The notes under the pieces were generated by a model. It ran no database searches. It was not told the DNA's origin and saw only the letters and a list, made by a program, of their open reading frames with translations. A program made the translations under genes and the position numbers. 64,000 nucleotides of DNA from Corynebacterium imitans (GTDB taxonomy: Bacteria; Actinomycetota; Actinomycetes; Mycobacteriales; Mycobacteriaceae): NCBI RefSeq assembly GCF_000739455.1, contig NZ_CP009211.1, positions 1,499,458-1,563,457 on the forward strand, given 5' to 3'. The number at the start of each line of letters is the position of its first letter. Position 1 is the stretch's first letter. Shown piece by piece: positions 37,575-47,735 of the stretch.

Positions 37575-38195
37575 CTAGTCGCGCTTACTGCCTTTCCGGT
37601 GGCGTTCGGCGGCGCGGGCGCGGCGATCGTCGATAAGCAGCGGGTTGCCCTGCTCCCTGGTCGCAGCGCGCTGCGCGAGCGCCACCTCGTCCTTGCCTTG
37701 GATCTCCCTGCGCTGCTCGGCGACGGCAGCCTGCTCCTCGTTGCGTGACAGGATCAGCGGGAAGATGGTAAACACCACAACCACAACGGCGAGGATGGCC
37801 AGGTAGTAACCAGGGCCGCGGCCAATACCTGAACCGCTCGAATTACGCAGCCAGATCCCCAGCACGGAGAACACCAGCGAGACCGTGGTGACCATCCATG
37901 CGGGCACGGTGACAGCGAAGCGCTGCGTCAGCACTGCAAGCGTGGTCAGGATGCCGACGCCGATGAAGGAAATCCACGCGAAGAGGTACTCGGTGAGCGC
38001 GGTCTGCGCAGCCTTCGCCGCCTCAGTCGCGGCAAGCACCTGCCAGAGAGAGGCACCGCCTGCAAACGGCAGGAACACCGCCACCAGGTAAAGCGCCGCT
38101 GCGGCTGCGAGTACCCATCGCTTCGTGCCCATGACCACGGAAGAGGCGGCTTCCTTTTCCGCGCGGGCAAGCGTCTCGGTGTTGAGCTTCGTCAT
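37575..38195 (-). CDS. Rv2732c-family membrane protein
   Basis: 206 residues. Four membrane segments are predicted, near residues 24-42, 68-88, 95-115 and 125-148 (for example WVLAAAAALYLVAVFLPFAG), followed by a charged cytoplasmic tail ending HRKGSKRD. It lies directly downstream of miaB, like Rv2732c near miaB in mycobacteria. ATG 38195 is chosen: TACAGT ends 8 nt upstream. A TTG nine nucleotides earlier is less likely. Function unknown. Confidence 0.75.
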   Translation of the reverse strand: MTKLNTETLARAEKEAASSVVMGTKRWVLAAAAALYLVAVFLPFAGGASLWQVLAATEAAKAAQTALTEYLFAWISFIGVGILTTLAVLTQRFAVTVPAWMVTTVSLVFSVLGIWLRNSSGSGIGRGPGYYLAILAVVVVVFTIFPLILSRNEEQAAVAEQRREIQGKDEVALAQRAATREQGNPLLIDDRRARAAERHRKGSKRD

Positions 38196-38203
38196 GTCGC
38201 CCA

Positions 38204-38209
38204 ACTGTA
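38204..38209 (-). promoter_or_regulatory. -10-like hexamer of the Rv2732c-like gene
   Basis: TACAGT on the minus strand, 8 nt before ATG 38195. Confidence 0.4.
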
Positions 38210-38212
38210 GCG

Positions 38213-39763
38213 CTAACCGCCGCAGCAGGCGGAATCCGGAGCCTCTGCCGCTGGCTGACCGATCGTCGGCAGGCCGAGCCCGACGCCCACCGGTGCGGTC
38301 GTCGGCACCTCTCCTGCGGCCGAGTTGTCGCCCGCCTTGGTGCGGCGGTGCGCGAGCACCCCGTCGTCAGCGATGAGAAAGTGCGGCTTGGAATCGGTGA
38401 TGCGCACGTGCACAACGTCGCCGGGCCGGATCTCACCGTCGAGGTTGCCCTCTGGGGTGAAGTGGACGAGGCGGCCGTCTCGGGCTCGGCCGGACATGCG
38501 GTGGGTTTGGTCGTTCTTCCGCCCACCCTCGGCTTGTACGAGCAGCTCCTGCTCGGTGCCGACGAGCTTCGCGTTTTCTTCGGCGCTGATGCGTTCTTGC
38601 AGCGCGACGAGGCGCTCGAAGCGCTCCTGAACAACCTCCTTGGGCACCTGGTTATCCATCTCTGCAGCCGGGGTACCGGGCCGCGGCGAGTACTGGAAGG
38701 TAAACGCGGAGGTAAAGCGCGCCTTTTCCACCACGTCGAGGGTGTCCTGGAAGTCCTGCTCCGTCTCGCCGGGGAAGCCGACAATGATATCGGTCGTCAG
38801 CGAGGCGTGCGGCAGTTTTTCGCGCACCTCGTCCAAGATGCCGAGGAACTTCTTCGTGCGATACGAGCGGCGCATGTCTTTAAGCACCTTGTCGGAGCCC
38901 GACTGCAGCGGCATGTGCAGCTGCGGGCACACGTTCGGGGTCTCGGCCATCGCGTCAATCACATCGGAGGTAAATTCCGCCGGGTGCGGGGAGGTAAAGC
39001 GCACCCGCTCCAGGCCCTCGATCTCACCGCAGGCGCGCAGGAGCTTGGAAAAGGCCGAGCGGTCGCGCTCTAAGTCCTCATCCACAAAATTGACTCCGTA
39101 GGAGTTGACGTTCTGGCCTAGCAGCGTGATCTCCGAGACGCCCTGGTCCACCAGCGCCTGCACTTCGGCCAGGATGTCGCCCGGTCGGCGGTCCACCTCC
39201 TTGCCGCGCAGACTCGGCACGATGCAGAAGGTGCACGTGTTATTGCAGCCCACCGAGACCGAGACCCAGCCCGCGTACGAGGACTCGCGCTTGGCCGGCA
39301 GCACAGACGGGAACACCTCGAGCGACTCGACGATCTCCACCTGCGCCTCCTCCTCCACGCGCGCACGGTCGAGCAGCGCGGGCAGGGCGGACAGGTTGTG
39401 CGTGCCAAAGACAGCATCCACCCACGGGGCCTTTTCCAGCACCGTGTCGCGGTCCTTTTGCGCCAGGCAGCCGCCGACGGCGATCTGCATGCCCGGGTGC
39501 TGCTCCTTGGTCTTCTTCAGCTGGCCGAGCGTGCCGTAGAGGCGCTTGTCGGCGTTTTCCCGCACCGCGCAGGTGTTAAAGACCACCAGGTCCGCTTCCG
39601 CATCTGTGCCCGCGGCAACGTAGCCGGCCTCCTCCAGCATGCCGGAGAGGCGCTCGGAGTCGTGCACGTTCATCTGACACCCGAAGGTGCGCACCTCGTA
39701 GGTACGCGGGTGCGCGGGTGCTTCTGCCAGGTCCGTGGTGTGGGAAAAGTTCTGCTGCGTCAC
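38213..39763 (-). CDS. miaB: tRNA-2-methylthio-N6-dimethylallyladenosine synthase
   Basis: 516 residues. It adds the methylthio group to i6A37 after MiaA. The N-terminal UPF0004 domain begins [14 protein letters not shown]. The radical SAM cluster is CxxxCxxC in GCNNTCTFC, and a C-terminal TRAM domain follows. The extreme C-terminus is Pro/Ala-rich and ends SACCGG. GTG 39763 is chosen because TAGACT ends 7 nt upstream. It is divergent from gluA. Confidence 0.95.
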   Translation of the reverse strand: MTQQNFSHTTDLAEAPAHPRTYEVRTFGCQMNVHDSERLSGMLEEAGYVAAGTDAEADLVVFNTCAVRENADKRLYGTLGQLKKTKEQHPGMQIAVGGCLAQKDRDTVLEKAPWVDAVFGTHNLSALPALLDRARVEEEAQVEIVESLEVFPSVLPAKRESSYAGWVSVSVGCNNTCTFCIVPSLRGKEVDRRPGDILAEVQALVDQGVSEITLLGQNVNSYGVNFVDEDLERDRSAFSKLLRACGEIEGLERVRFTSPHPAEFTSDVIDAMAETPNVCPQLHMPLQSGSDKVLKDMRRSYRTKKFLGILDEVREKLPHASLTTDIIVGFPGETEQDFQDTLDVVEKARFTSAFTFQYSPRPGTPAAEMDNQVPKEVVQERFERLVALQERISAEENAKLVGTEQELLVQAEGGRKNDQTHRMSGRARDGRLVHFTPEGNLDGEIRPGDVVHVRITDSKPHFLIADDGVLAHRRTKAGDNSAAGEVPTTAPVGVGLGLPTIGQPAAEAPDSACCGG

Positions 39764-39770
39764 GGCGAAC

Positions 39771-39776
39771 AGTCTA
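39771..39776 (-). promoter_or_regulatory. -10-like hexamer of miaB (leaderless)
   Basis: TAGACT on the minus strand, 7 nt before GTG 39763. Confidence 0.55.
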
Positions 39777-39864
39777 TCCCCGCGTGCGAAATCCACCCAA
39801 CCGTCGGCGCGTGCGCGGCGGCCAGGGTCCGGTCAGCAAAGATTGCGGCAGCGTTACCCACAGT

Positions 39865-39938
39865 TTGGGGGAAATTTACACAAACTTTTACAATCAGGTG
39901 GCATAGGTCACGTTTTTGGAGTACCAGTTAGACCTATG
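39865..39938 (+). promoter_or_regulatory. gluABCD promoter and operator-like repeat
   Basis: -35-like TTGGGG (39865-39870), an 18-nt spacer and -10 TACAAT (39889-39894). Downstream, CATAGGTC (39902-39909) and GACCTATG (39931-39938) are perfect 8-bp inverted arms. GGTGG-N6-TCACG at 39897-39912 matches 7 of 10 positions of the GlxR (cAMP) consensus. The arms include the upstream ATG 39936, which argues for the later start. Confidence 0.5.
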
Positions 39939-39956
39939 ACACAGGAAACTGAACCC

Positions 39957-40685
39957 ATGATTCGCATGGAAGGCGTGCAGAAGTACTTCGGTGACTTCCA
40001 TGCCTTGACAGACATCAACCTGACCGTGCCCAAAGGCGAGGTCGTGGTCGTGCTCGGGCCGTCCGGCTCTGGCAAGTCCACCCTGTGTCGCACGATCAAC
40101 CGCCTCGAAACCATCGAGGAGGGCACGATCCACATCGACGGCAAGCTTTTGCCCGCCGAGGGCAAGGAGCTGGCAAAACTGCGCGCCGACGTCGGTATGG
40201 TGTTCCAGCAGTTCAACCTGTTTCCGCACCTGACCATCCGCGACAACGTCACGCTTGGCCCGATGAAGGTACGCAAGATGAGCAAGGCCGATGCGCAGAA
40301 GCGCGCGGCGGAGCTGCTCGATCGCGTCGGCATCGGCAACCAGGCAGACAAGTACCCCGCACAGCTCTCCGGCGGCCAGCAGCAGCGCGTCGCCATCGCG
40401 CGTGCGCTCGCCATGGAGCCGAAGGTCATGCTTTTCGACGAGCCGACGTCCGCCCTCGACCCCGAAATGGTCGGAGAAGTCCTCGATGTGATGGGTGAGC
40501 TCGCCGCAACCGGCATGACGATGGTGGTAGTTACCCACGAGATGGGCTTCGCCCGCAAGGTAGCCGACCGCATCCTGTTTATGGCCGACGGCGAGATCGT
40601 GGAGGACACCGACCCGGAGTCCTTCTTCACCAACCCCCAGTCAGGTCGCGCGAAAGACTTTCTGGCAAAGATCCTCTCGCACTAA
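39957..40685 (+). CDS. gluA: Glutamate ABC transporter ATPase
   Basis: 242 residues. It is the nucleotide-binding subunit of the glutamate uptake system. Walker [10 protein letters not shown], signature LSGGQQQR, Walker [13 protein letters not shown], and the His-loop VVTHEMGF are intact. The sequence is very close to C. glutamicum GluA, also 242 residues, beginning MI(R/K)[16 protein letters not shown] 39957 follows CAGGAAA; ATG 39936 upstream lacks a ribosome site. It is the first gene of gluABCD. Confidence 0.96.
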   Translation: MIRMEGVQKYFGDFHALTDINLTVPKGEVVVVLGPSGSGKSTLCRTINRLETIEEGTIHIDGKLLPAEGKELAKLRADVGMVFQQFNLFPHLTIRDNVTLGPMKVRKMSKADAQKRAAELLDRVGIGNQADKYPAQLSGGQQQRVAIARALAMEPKVMLFDEPTSALDPEMVGEVLDVMGELAATGMTMVVVTHEMGFARKVADRILFMADGEIVEDTDPESFFTNPQSGRAKDFLAKILSH

Positions 40686-40735
40686 CCAGACCACATCCCT
40701 TATCCCTACCCCTTTATCTTGCAAGGAGACCACTC

Positions 40736-41614
40736 ATGAACCGCGCACTTCGCACCCTGACCACCACCGCCGTCGCCGCGCTGGCGGCCACTACCCTGGT
40801 TGCCTGCGGCGGCTCGGAAGGCGAAGCCTCCGGCGACGGCCTGCTCGCACAGATCGAGGCCGGCAGCGTCACCCTCGGCACCAAGTACGATCAGCCAGGC
40901 CTCGGCCTGCGCGAGGCCGACGGCACCATGTCGGGCCTCGACGTGGAGGTGCTGACCTACGTGGTCAACTCCATCGCAGACGAAAACGGCTGGGAACACC
41001 CGGAGATCACCTGGCGCGAGACCCCGTCCGCCCAGCGCGAGACCCTCATCCAGAACGGTGAGGTCGCCGCCATCGGCGCGACCTACACCATCAACGAGTC
41101 CCGCTCCGAAGCCGTCAGCTTCGGCGGCCCGTACCTGCTCACCCACCAGGGTCTGCTGGTTCGCAGCGATGCCAACGACATTGCGGGCCTCGAAGACCTG
41201 GATGGCCGCATCCTCTGCTCCGTGACCGGTTCCACCCCGGCACAGAAGGTCAAGGATGCCCTGCCGGGTGTCCAGCTCCAGGAGTACGACACCTACTCCT
41301 CCTGCGTCGAGGCACTGCGCAACGGCAACGTTGACGCCCTGACCACGGACGCCACCATCCTCGGCGGCTACGCAGCCCAGTCCCCGGGCGACTTCGAGGT
41401 CGTCGAGCTGGAGAAGGACGGCGAGCCGTTCACCAACGAGAACTACGGCATCGGCGTGCAGAAGGACGACACCGCCGCAGTCGACGCGATCAACAAGGCG
41501 CTCGAGGCGATGTACTCCGACGGTTCTTTCCAGAACTTCGTCGACGAGAACCTCGAGGGCGGCGTTGGCGTCAACGAGGCAACCCCGGGCGACCTCTCCT
41601 TCCTCGAGAGCTAG
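40736..41614 (+). CDS. gluB: Glutamate-binding lipoprotein
   Basis: 292 residues. It is the extracytoplasmic substrate-binding subunit. A lipoprotein signal peptide with lipobox LVAC puts the lipidated Cys at residue 24, followed by a Gly/Ser linker. The body is a family 3 periplasmic-binding fold (GTKYDQPGLGLREADGTMSGLDVEV). GluB should capture glutamate at the membrane surface and deliver it to GluCD. AAGGAG precedes the ATG. A stable hairpin lies between this gene and gluC. Confidence 0.96.
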   Translation: MNRALRTLTTTAVAALAATTLVACGGSEGEASGDGLLAQIEAGSVTLGTKYDQPGLGLREADGTMSGLDVEVLTYVVNSIADENGWEHPEITWRETPSAQRETLIQNGEVAAIGATYTINESRSEAVSFGGPYLLTHQGLLVRSDANDIAGLEDLDGRILCSVTGSTPAQKVKDALPGVQLQEYDTYSSCVEALRNGNVDALTTDATILGGYAAQSPGDFEVVELEKDGEPFTNENYGIGVQKDDTAAVDAINKALEAMYSDGSFQNFVDENLEGGVGVNEATPGDLSFLES

Positions 41615-41631
41615 TTCAGCCCACCCACCCC

Positions 41632-41664
41632 GCGCGCGTATCGACGGGGCGTCGATATGCGCGC
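41632..41664 (+). other. gluB-gluC intercistronic hairpin
   Basis: GCGCGCGTATCGA (41632-41644) pairs with TCGATATGCGCGC (41652-41664), 13 bp with one G-U, 7-nt loop. There is no T-run. Such hairpins after a binding-protein gene commonly stabilise its mRNA relative to the permease genes. Confidence 0.65.
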
Positions 41665-41684
41665 ACAGCTTGTAGGAGTACTCC

Positions 41685-42371
41685 ATGGACGCCTTATGGG
41701 CCGACCTTTTACCGAATCTCTGGCCGGCGTTTTTCACCACGATCAAGCTGACCGTCTACTCGGCGATCGGCGCAATGATCCTCGGCACGATTCTGACCGC
41801 AATGCGGGTCTCGCCCGTCGGCATCCTGCGCGGGCTCGCCACCACCTACATTGAGACGGTGCGTAACACCCCACTGACCCTGGTGATCCTGTTTTGCTCC
41901 TTCGGGCTGTACCAAAACCTCGGGCTGACGCTGGCCAGCCGGGATTCATCAACGTTTATCGTCGACCAGAACTTCCGGCTCGCCGTGCTCGGCTTCATCC
42001 TCTACACCAGCTGCTTCGTGGCGGAATCGCTGCGCAGTGGTATCAACACCGTCCACTTCGGGCAGGCAGAAGCCGCGCGTTCTCTGGGCTTGAGCTTCGG
42101 GCAGATCTTCTCCGTGATCATCTTCCCGCAGGCCGTGCGCGCCGCGATCGTGCCGCTGGGCAATACCCTGATCGCGCTGACGAAGAACACCACGATCGCG
42201 TCCGTGATCGGCGTCGCTGAGGCCTCGCTGCTGATGAAGTCCACGATCGAGTTCCACGCGAACCAGCTGTTTGTCATCTTCGGCGTGTTCGCCGCCGGAT
42301 TCCTCATCCTCACCCTGCCGATGGGCCTTGCCCTCGGCTGGCTGTCTGACCGATTGGCGGTGAAGCGCTAA
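41685..42371 (+). CDS. gluC: Glutamate ABC transporter permease GluC
   Basis: 228 residues, about five membrane segments. The ABC permease EAA loop is recognisable in [26 protein letters not shown]. It forms the channel with GluD. GGAGTA precedes the ATG. Its stop codon shares one base with the gluD start (TAATG), so the two permeases are coupled and made in equal amount. Confidence 0.95.
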   Translation: MDALWADLLPNLWPAFFTTIKLTVYSAIGAMILGTILTAMRVSPVGILRGLATTYIETVRNTPLTLVILFCSFGLYQNLGLTLASRDSSTFIVDQNFRLAVLGFILYTSCFVAESLRSGINTVHFGQAEAARSLGLSFGQIFSVIIFPQAVRAAIVPLGNTLIALTKNTTIASVIGVAEASLLMKSTIEFHANQLFVIFGVFAAGFLILTLPMGLALGWLSDRLAVKR

Positions 42372-43309
42372 TGTCCGTCCGCGCAACAGTCCTTTACGAC
42401 GCACCGGGACCAAAGGCCATCCGGCGCAACCGTATCTACACCGTGCTGACAGTTCTCGCACTGGCCGCCGTGGCCTGGTGGGTGCTTTCCACGCTGGCCG
42501 ACAACGGCCAGCTCACCGCCGCGAAGTGGACGCCGTTCATCCAAGGCAACACCTGGACGACCTACATCATCCCGGGCCTGCTCGGCACCCTGAAAGCGGC
42601 AGCACTGTCGATCCTCTTCGCCATCGTCTTCGGCGTGATCTTCGGCCTCGGGCGCCTCGCCGAGTCAAAACTCGTCCGCTGGCTCTGCGGCGTGATCATC
42701 GAGTTCTTCCGCGCGATCCCCGTGCTGATGCTCATGATCTTCCTCTACCAATTCTTCGCGGTATTCAAGATCGTGCCGCCTAAGGGCCTCGCCTTCTGGG
42801 CCGTGGTAATTGCACTGACGCTCTACAACGGTGCCGTCATCGCCGAGATCCTCCGCGCGGGCATCAAGTCCCTGCCCAAGGGCCAGACTGAAGCAGCCCA
42901 GGCGCTCGGCCTGTCGCACTGGCAGACCATGTGGCAGATCCTTTTGCCCCAGTCCGTCGCCGCCATGCTGCCTGCGCTGATCTCCCAGATGGTCATCGCG
43001 CTTAAGGACTCGGCGTTGGGCTACCAGATCGGCTACGTCGAAGTGGTCCGCTCCGGTACCCAGGTGGCGTCTGCCAACCAGAACTACATCCCTGCATTGA
43101 TCGTGGTGGGCATCATCATGATCGCCATCAACTTCCTGCTCACCCGCCTGGCCTCCCGCGTGGAGCGCCAGCTGCGGGCAGGCCGCGCCCGCCGCAACCC
43201 GTTCGCGCTCGTTCCCGAGCAGGCCGACCAGGGCCTCGACACGAAGGACAACGTGAACGTGGACTGGCACGACCCGGACTACGTGCGGATTGATAACCCG
43301 GACCGCTAG
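42371..43309 (+). CDS. gluD: Glutamate ABC transporter permease GluD
   Basis: 312 residues, longer than GluC because of an N-terminal extension and a ~45-residue charged C-terminal tail. EAA loop: [26 protein letters not shown]. The first membrane segment is near residues 23-40. It starts at the overlapping TAATG of gluC. Its 3' end overlaps the convergent recX stop by 4 nt, with no terminator between. Confidence 0.95.
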   Translation: MSVRATVLYDAPGPKAIRRNRIYTVLTVLALAAVAWWVLSTLADNGQLTAAKWTPFIQGNTWTTYIIPGLLGTLKAAALSILFAIVFGVIFGLGRLAESKLVRWLCGVIIEFFRAIPVLMLMIFLYQFFAVFKIVPPKGLAFWAVVIALTLYNGAVIAEILRAGIKSLPKGQTEAAQALGLSHWQTMWQILLPQSVAAMLPALISQMVIALKDSALGYQIGYVEVVRSGTQVASANQNYIPALIVVGIIMIAINFLLTRLASRVERQLRAGRARRNPFALVPEQADQGLDTKDNVNVDWHDPDYVRIDNPDR

Positions 43310-43904
43310 CTGTCTTGCAGCTCCTCGAGCCTGGCGTCAAGCACCTCTCTGCCGATTGCCAGGGCCATGCCCTCGGGGAAGCCGCGACGCGCCATCGCCC
43401 CCACCACCCGGCGCAGCACCTTGTTGTACTCGCTGCGGTCCGCGGGCACGCGCTTGACCTGGCGAGCTTTCTTCTCAGCGACCTCGCGGGCGGTGTGTTC
43501 CTCGTCCTCTTCGCTGAGCTGCGCGAGCGCGTCGGCTCGGTCCGCGCGGCCCACGCCTTTCTGCACAAGCTCGCGGTCTAGCGCGCGAGAGGACTTGCCG
43601 CGACGCTTCGCGCGTTGACGAACCCACTCGTGGGCAAACGCGGCGTCGTTGATAAGCCGGTTGCGCTCAAGCTCGTCGAGCACTTCCTCGACCACCTGCG
43701 GTTCGAACTCCGCACGCACCAGGCGCTCGCGCAGCTCAGAGCGGGAGCGGGCGCGCTGGTCGAGGAGGCCGAGCGCACGCTTGCGCACCGGGGCGAGCGC
43801 CTCCTCACGGGTGCGGTCGAACAGCTCACTGGAGCCCTCGCCACGCGCGTACGCGGCAAGCGCTGCCTGCAGGCGCTCCAGTTTCTCCGGATCCGGCTGC
43901 GCCA

Positions 43905-43905
<1 letters not shown>
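43306..43905 (-). CDS. recX: Regulatory protein RecX
   Basis: 199 residues. It binds RecA filaments and inhibits RecA activity. Helical three-helix RecX repeats: [19 protein letters not shown], then [20 protein letters not shown]. The GTG start at 43905 shares one base with the recA stop, so it is translated by coupling from the recA message and should be SOS-induced with it. A ~60-residue Glu/Arg-rich insertion-like segment is in the second half. Confidence 0.92.
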
Positions 43906-45029
<1,124 letters not shown>

Positions 45030-45215
45030 GTTGTTTGCTCCTTAAACCTTCGCTTCTTCTCAATGCTTCTTGCGGCAGGTATGCCACGTTCCCTTTATTA
45101 GACGCACCGACTATAGGGGGCGGTTCCCTTCACACCGCAAAGTTTTCTTCACCCGGCTTCCAAGGGGAACTACCGCACACAGTAGGACAGCGCGCGAACA
45201 CTCTCAGAGCATACA

Positions 45216-45229
45216 CGCATACATGTTCG
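45216..45229 (-). promoter_or_regulatory. LexA box upstream of recA
   Basis: CGCAT-ACAT-GTTCG matches 8 of 10 positions of CGAAC-N4-GTTCG; the flanking A at 45230 extends the match. It lies 187 nt before the recA start, implying a long recA leader. A CGAAC half-site is at 45194-45198. Confidence 0.6.
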
Positions 45230-45263
45230 ACTCCACACGCGGCGCGCCGCACCAAGCGCCGGA

Positions 45264-45479
45264 CTAGGTGCCCGGCCTATCGACACCGAGTCTGCGCTCA
45301 TCGGGGACATCGAAGGCGTCGCAAAGCCGCGCCCAGGCCTCCTTCGGGTCGATCCCGTTTTCGATCATCTGGGCCGCGGTTTCGCCCTCCCCCGTGAGCA
45401 CTTGCGATTGGATGATCCACCCGGCCCGATCGGAACCGAATTCGTCGTCCACCAACTGCCGGAACTCCGTCAAACGCAT
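45264..45479 (-). CDS. DUF3046 family small protein
   Basis: 71 residues, beginning MRLTEFRQLVDDEFG and containing LTGEGETAAQMIENGIDPKEAWARLC, the DUF3046 pattern that sits next to recA in actinobacteria. Function unknown. A longer open frame of 24 more codons exists upstream, but TAGGTT ends exactly 7 nt before ATG 45479, and the DUF3046 family starts there. It is divergent from bioY. Confidence 0.85.
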   Translation of the reverse strand: MRLTEFRQLVDDEFGSDRAGWIIQSQVLTGEGETAAQMIENGIDPKEAWARLCDAFDVPDERRLGVDRPGT

Positions 45480-45486
45480 GCCGTCT

Positions 45487-45492
45487 AACCTA
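45487..45492 (-). promoter_or_regulatory. -10-like hexamer of the DUF3046 gene (leaderless)
   Basis: TAGGTT on the minus strand, 7 nt before ATG 45479. Confidence 0.5.
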
Positions 45493-45541
45493 CACGCCGC
45501 ACCGAAACGCCGACACAAACCCGGCCCGTAGTGCGAAGGAT

Positions 45542-45561
45542 TGAACACCATTCAGTAATGT
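45542..45561 (+). promoter_or_regulatory. BioQ-like operator and bioY -10 (leaderless)
   Basis: TGAAC-ACC-ATTCA (45542-45554) fits the half-site and spacing of the corynebacterial BioQ operator (TGAAC-N3-GTTAC/GTTCA). It directly abuts -10-like TAATGT (45556-45561), which ends 7 nt before ATG 45569. A repressor bound here would block the promoter. Confidence 0.6.
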
Positions 45562-45568
45562 CACTGCC

Positions 45569-46171
45569 ATGAGTACGCAACCTTCCTCCAACGCAGCGCC
45601 AAGCAAGAAAGCAGGCGCCCGCTCCATCTCCCCAGTCGACATCGCTTATATCGCCGTCTTCGCCGCGATTATCTGTGTCCTCGGCTTCGTCTCTATCCCC
45701 GTTGGCGCAGCCGGCGTGCCCATCGTGCTGCAGAACGCTGCCGCGATCCTCGCGGGTCTCGTCCTCGGCGCACGCCGCGGCACCGCGTCCGTGGCGATCT
45801 TCCTCCTGGTCGGCCTCGCCCTGCCCGTGCTCGCTGGCGGGCGCACCACCATCTACGCGCTCGGCTCCCCGACGGTGGGCTACCTTGTCGGCTACCTCGT
45901 CTCCGCCGCCGTCGCCGGTGCGATCGCTTACGCTGGCCTGCGCGGCGGCAAAGGCACCCGCGTCGCGATGTTCATCCTCGCCGGCTACCTCGGCCTGTTC
46001 CTGCAGTACCTCTTCGGCGTGTTTGGCCTGATGTTCCGCGCCGACATGACTTTCGGTGCCGCATGGGCAGCTCAGGTGCCTTTCCTGCTGCCGGATGCGG
46101 GCAAGGTCGCGCTGATGATCGTCATCGCGCTCGCCGTCCACGCCGCCTTCCCGGACATGCGCCGTCGTTAA
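45569..46171 (+). CDS. bioY: Biotin ECF transporter S component
   Basis: 200 residues with about six membrane segments. It is the biotin-binding subunit. The BioY signature is visible: LVLGARRGTASVAIFLLVGLALPVLAGG and GSPTVGYLVGYLVSA. Corynebacteria are biotin auxotrophs that depend on this system. The start is leaderless. bioM follows after 1 nt. Confidence 0.96.
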   Translation: MSTQPSSNAAPSKKAGARSISPVDIAYIAVFAAIICVLGFVSIPVGAAGVPIVLQNAAAILAGLVLGARRGTASVAIFLLVGLALPVLAGGRTTIYALGSPTVGYLVGYLVSAAVAGAIAYAGLRGGKGTRVAMFILAGYLGLFLQYLFGVFGLMFRADMTFGAAWAAQVPFLLPDAGKVALMIVIALAVHAAFPDMRRR

Positions 46172-46172
46172 G

Positions 46173-46862
46173 ATGCCCACCATCGAGTTCCGCGGTGCCA
46201 CCGTCGCTTACGACGGCCGCACCGTGCTGGCCCCGCTCAACCTCACGCTCACGGAGCGCCGCATCGGCATCATCGGGTCAAACGGCTCCGGCAAATCGAC
46301 CACGGTGCGCCTGATCAACGGGCTCATTGAGCCCACCGAGGGCGAAGTGCTTGTCGACGGCCTCTCACCGACCACCGACGGCAAAACCGTCCGCAAACGC
46401 GTCGGCTTCGTCTTCTCCGACGCCGAATCACAGATCGTCATGCCGCGCGTAGCCGACGACGTCGCCTTCTCCCTGCGCCGCTTCAAGCTGCCGCGCGCGG
46501 AAGTCCGCGCTCGTGTCGACGCGGTACTCGAGCGCTTCGGATTAGAAGACAAGGCAGAGAACTCCCCGCACACGCTCTCCGGCGGCGAAAAACAGCTGCT
46601 CGCGCTCGCCTCCGTACTGGTCATCGAGCCCGAGACGGTCATCGCCGACGAGCCGACCACGCTGCTCGACCTGCGCAACCGCCGCCGCATCATCCAGGAG
46701 CTCGGCGCACTAGATCAGCAGGTCATCGTGGTCACGCACGACCTCGACATGCTCGCGGGCTTCGATCGCGTCATCTGCATCGACGACAGCGAGCTCGTCT
46801 ACGACGGCGCGCCCCAGGACGCCATCGCGTACTACACCGACCTGATGGACTCGAAGCCATGA
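46173..46862 (+). CDS. bioM: Biotin ECF transporter ATPase
   Basis: 229 residues. It is the energising ATPase of BioYMN. Walker A GSNGSGKST, signature LSGGEKQ, Walker B TVIADEPTTLLD, and the His-switch VVTHDLDML. It begins 1 nt after bioY and overlaps bioN by 4 nt, so all three are coupled. A single ATPase gene is present, as usual for bioMNY. Confidence 0.95.
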   Translation: MPTIEFRGATVAYDGRTVLAPLNLTLTERRIGIIGSNGSGKSTTVRLINGLIEPTEGEVLVDGLSPTTDGKTVRKRVGFVFSDAESQIVMPRVADDVAFSLRRFKLPRAEVRARVDAVLERFGLEDKAENSPHTLSGGEKQLLALASVLVIEPETVIADEPTTLLDLRNRRRIIQELGALDQQVIVVTHDLDMLAGFDRVICIDDSELVYDGAPQDAIAYYTDLMDSKP

Positions 46863-47473
46863 TCCGAGCACTTCCCCTAGGCGTCTACGTCGAAGGCGAT
46901 ACGATTCTCCACCGCGCAGGTCCGACGCAGAAATTCGTCGCGCTGGTGGTGTTCATTCTCGCCGTTACCCTGTTGCCCACGGTGCCGTGGCACTCGCTGG
47001 CTGCCCTCGGCGTGACGGTCGCGCTCTATGCGGTGGCGAAGATCCCGCCGAAGATCGCCTGGGACCAAGCACTCCCCGTGCTTCCGCTCCTGCTCTTCCT
47101 GGCCGCGTTTTTGTGGTGGCAAAACGGGCTGCAGTCCGCTGCAACGACGTTCTTCGCGCTGCTCGCCACTGTGGCCGCTGCGAACCTGCTCACGCTGACC
47201 ACGCCCGTCGAGGCCCTACTCGACGCCCTTGACCGCAACCTCGCCCCGCTCGGACGATTCGGCGTGCCGGTGGAGACGATCAGCCTGACAATCGCCCTGA
47301 CCATCCGGCTCATCCCGCTCATGCTCGCCACCGCGAACGAGGTACTCGACGCCCGCAAGGCTCGCGGTGCAGGATTCTCGCTTGCCGCCTTCGGTATCCC
47401 GCTCGTGATCCGCTCGGTGCGCCGCGCCCGCCTGATTGGCGAGGCGCTCATGGCGCGGGGCGCGGTGGACTAG
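46859..47473 (+). CDS. bioN: Biotin ECF transporter T component
   Basis: 204 residues, four to five membrane segments. It couples BioM to BioY; the ECF-T coupling helix motif ARG is in DARKARGAGFSL near residue 165, with a second Ala-Arg-Gly (MARGAVD) at the C-terminus. ATG 46859 overlaps bioM by 4 nt. Its stop codon TAG 47471-47473 touches the beginning of the palindromic element. Confidence 0.93.
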   Translation: MIRALPLGVYVEGDTILHRAGPTQKFVALVVFILAVTLLPTVPWHSLAALGVTVALYAVAKIPPKIAWDQALPVLPLLLFLAAFLWWQNGLQSAATTFFALLATVAAANLLTLTTPVEALLDALDRNLAPLGRFGVPVETISLTIALTIRLIPLMLATANEVLDARKARGAGFSLAAFGIPLVIRSVRRARLIGEALMARGAVD

Positions 47474-47653
47474 CGGGGTTTTCGCCGGAAATGCTGCAGA
47501 AAGCGCAGGTAGCACTTCGATAGTGCCGAAATTTTCGACATTATCGAGCTCCGATCTGCGCTGTTTACCCCGCGGCCGAGCTACATGACGAACGCAGTGG
47601 CCGCAGATTGACGAAAATCTCGACATCTTCGTCGTGCTGGTTTCGTCATGTAG
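47473..47653. repeat. Nested palindromic element after bioN
   Basis: Two adjacent foldback structures. Outer arms GCGGGGT (47473-47479) and ACCCCGC (47567-47573) enclose AGCGCAG/CTGCGCT and a core CGATA...CGAAA / TTTTCG...TATCG (47518-47546). A second, 12-bp perfect repeat follows: CTACATGACGAA (47581-47592) / TTCGTCATGTAG (47642-47653). The two cores share a diverged 21-bp direct repeat (47528 and 47612, 16 of 21 identical). It looks like a degenerate REP/MITE-type unit. No gene is visible. Confidence 0.55.
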
Positions 47654-47687
47654 GCGAGCCAGGCGAACCACCCACCGAAACTGGCAC

Positions 47688-47722
47688 GAAAAAGCGCCAG
47701 GGGAAGCCTCTCCCCTGGCGCT
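47688..47722 (-). terminator. Terminator of the pspA operon
   Basis: A 12-bp perfect stem AGCGCCAGGGGA (47693-47704) / TCCCCTGGCGCT (47711-47722), 6-nt loop, followed by TTTTT on the minus strand. Confidence 0.9.
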
Positions 47723-47735
47723 CTAACTCTTCTGC

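Noticed and set aside
47473..47653. Palindromic element as the bioN terminator
   Set aside because: It has no T-run, is larger than needed, and its second half is a separate repeat. A terminator function is possible but does not explain the structure.
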